This document shows, one piece after another, positions 5,761 through 6,999 of a stretch of 6,999 bases of DNA. The position numbers were made by a program, and so were the translations under genes. The notes beneath the pieces are model-generated. The model searched no databases and was not told the DNA's origin. It was given only the letters and a program-made list of their open reading frames with translations. The stretch lies in contig CACXFN010000182.1 of NCBI GenBank assembly GCA_902766915.1, forward strand, positions 1-6,999, written 5' to 3'. Each line of letters starts with the position of its first letter. Position 1 is the stretch's first letter. The DNA is from an uncultured Eubacteriales bacterium (lineage in GTDB: Bacteria; Bacillota; Clostridia; Peptostreptococcales; Anaerovoracaceae).

Positions 5761-6999
5761 TATTTCCTTCCAATTAGATTTTTAAAGAATCCTCGTCCTA
5801 AAGTGGAACCAAGATTTCCCCCCACCTTTTTACCGAGGCTTCCGCCGATGGTGTCTCCTACCATCTTTCCAAATTCTCTTCCCAATGTACTACCCACGGA
5901 ACCCACTGCGTTCTGAGCCTGTCTGTCGCGAGCTCTAAGTTCTTTTTCGTAGGCTTTCTGTGCTTCTCTTTCTGCTTTCTCCTGAGCCTTGATGGCTTCT
6001 CGCTCTGCCTTTTCCTGTGCCTTAAGGGCTTGCTTGGCAGCAGCTTCATCTTCCTTCGCCTTCTGTCTTTCGAATTCCAGTTTTTCTCTTTCAAAGGCTG
6101 CTCTTTCGGCTGCAAGACGAGCTTCCTCCGCCGCCACCTGAGCCTGGCCGTGAAGGACCTCATAGGCCGATTCATTATCTATATATGTATCATATTTATG
6201 CATGCCGTCAGTATTCATCATGGATTCCCTTACCAAAGGATTGGCCGGTCCCATGAGACTCTGGGGGCAGACTATAGATGTTCTCTGAGTTATCATTGGA
6301 ACCCCGTCATCATCAAGGAAGGATACCAGAGCTTCCCCTGTTCCAAGTTCCATGATTACGTCTTCCGTTTTAAAGCTCGCATTCTCCCTAAAGGATTGGG
6401 CTGCAGCTTTAACTGCCTTGATTTCTGCAGGTGTATAAGCCCTGAGCGCATGCTGAATCTTGTTGCTAAGCTGAGCCAATACACTATTTGGAATGTCTGC
6501 AGGATTCTGTGTTACAAAGAAAACTCCAACTCCCTTGGATCTGATCAGCTTTACCATTTGCTCAATTTTCTGAACAAAGACGGAAGGCATATCGGTAAAA
6601 AGGAAGTGGGCTTCATCGAAGAAGAATACCAGTTTAGGTTTTTCCATGTCGCCTTCTTCCGGAAGCTTTTCAAACAATTCTGCCATCATCCATAATAGAA
6701 AGATGGAGTATAGCTTAGGACTCTGAACCAGCTTTACGGAGTCCAGGACATTAATCATACCCTTTCCGTTAATGTCGGGGCGAATCCAATCCATGATATC
6801 CAAATCCGGTTCGCCAAAGAACATATTTCCCCCTTGATCCTCTATGGGGAGAATAGCTCTAACGATTCCGCCCAATGATTGCTGGGTGATGTTTCCGTAG
6901 TTTAATGTATATTCATCTTTGTGTTCTCCTACATAATTGACCATGGACCTAAGGTCCTTCAAATCAATCAGCAGAAGCCCGTTATCGTCAGCAATTCTA
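5760..6999 (-). CDS. YjgR/DUF853 family HerA-like ATPase, 5' end outside window
   Basis: 412 residues are visible and the frame stays open to the right edge. Reading from 6998 it begins RIADDNGLLLIDLKDLRSM, an internal segment of YjgR, so the TTG at 6962 is not the start. The Walker A region, roughly 140 residues upstream in E. coli YjgR, is off-window. Visible signatures (fragment numbering) are GNMFFGEPDLDIMDWIRPD at 57-75, the Walker B strand KLVFFFDEAH at 122-131, KGVGVFFVTQNPADIP at 155-170, HALRAYTPAEIKAVKAAAQ at 183-201 and LGTGEALVSFLD at 218-229. Residues about 287-361 form a long charged coiled coil with 11-residue repeats, then a Gly-rich tail ends GFFKNLIGRK, as in YjgR. The family is a HerA/FtsK-like ATPase of uncertain cellular role; YjgR itself is uncharacterised to my knowledge. 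The coiled coil is longer than in E. coli YjgR. The stop overlaps the AI-2E start. Confidence 0.93.
   Translation of the reverse strand, partial: RIADDNGLLLIDLKDLRSMVNYVGEHKDEYTLNYGNITQQSLGGIVRAILPIEDQGGNMFFGEPDLDIMDWIRPDINGKGMINVLDSVKLVQSPKLYSIFLLWMMAELFEKLPEEGDMEKPKLVFFFDEAHFLFTDMPSVFVQKIEQMVKLIRSKGVGVFFVTQNPADIPNSVLAQLSNKIQHALRAYTPAEIKAVKAAAQSFRENASFKTEDVIMELGTGEALVSFLDDDGVPMITQRTSIVCPQSLMGPANPLVRESMMNTDGMHKYDTYIDNESAYEVLHGQAQVAAEEARLAAERAAFEREKLEFERQKAKEDEAAAKQALKAQEKAEREAIKAQEKAEREAQKAYEKELRARDRQAQNAVGSVGSTLGREFGKMVGDTIGGSLGKKVGGNLGSTLGRGFFKNLIGRK
5950..6027. repeat. 33-base tandem repeats encoding hendecad coiled coil
   Basis: Units at 5995-6027 and 5962-5994 are close copies, with a diverged third to the left. 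On the minus strand they encode KAQEKAEREAI, KAQEKAEREAQ and KAYEKELRARD. Eleven-residue periodicity is typical of hendecad coiled coils and of repeat expansion by slippage. Confidence 0.75.

Noticed and set aside
6030..6695. A 221-codon open frame on the plus strand
   Set aside because: It lies entirely antisense to the well-conserved YjgR-like gene, and its translation shows no recognisable family or ribosome site.
6960..6962. TTG as start of the YjgR-like gene
   Set aside because: The open frame continues upstream to the window edge with conserved YjgR residues (ADDNGLLLIDLKDLR), so the gene is cut by the window and does not start here.

Overview
All recognisable genes in this window lie on the minus strand and read right to left. 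Low-to-moderate GC (low 40s percent by eye), strong AAGGAGG-type ribosome binding sites, a WhiA/RapZ/MurB cell-envelope cluster and a probable V-type ATPase operon together suggest a clostridial Firmicute. A gene for 3-keto-5-aminohexanoate cleavage enzyme (kce) hints at an amino-acid-fermenting anaerobe, but I cannot name the species.

Layout in direction of transcription, from high to low coordinates. (1) 6999-5760: 3' three-quarters of a YjgR/DUF853 HerA-like ATPase gene whose start lies outside the window. (2) 5760-4435: an AI-2E family membrane protein, sharing one base with gene 1. (3) 4451-3480: murB, overlapping gene 2 by 17 bases. (4) 3478-2591: rapZ, one base after the murB stop. These four form a tightly packed unit that ends at a hairpin at 2541-2568. 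(5) 2432-1602: kce, a stand-alone metabolic gene with its own leader (TATAAT box, tandem 10-base repeats, perfect 16-base palindrome) and a good intrinsic terminator at 1521-1562. (6) 1412-468: whiA, preceded by a 25-base tandem repeat and no visible Shine-Dalgarno. (7) A 223-base gap, then from 244 leftward the first 81 codons of a probable V-type ATPase subunit E gene that runs off the left edge.

Biologically this is mostly core chromosome: peptidoglycan precursor synthesis (MurB), regulation linked to envelope precursors and division (RapZ, WhiA), and membrane proteins. The accessory element is kce, which sits between rapZ and whiA, two genes that are usually close neighbours, and has its own transcription signals. 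No other lysine-fermentation gene is visible. I found no mobile element, CRISPR array, tRNA or rRNA, and nothing that looks like a wholly new system. The points worth a second look are the kce cassette and its palindrome, the whiA leader repeats, and small repeat-driven insertions inside murB and the YjgR homologue.
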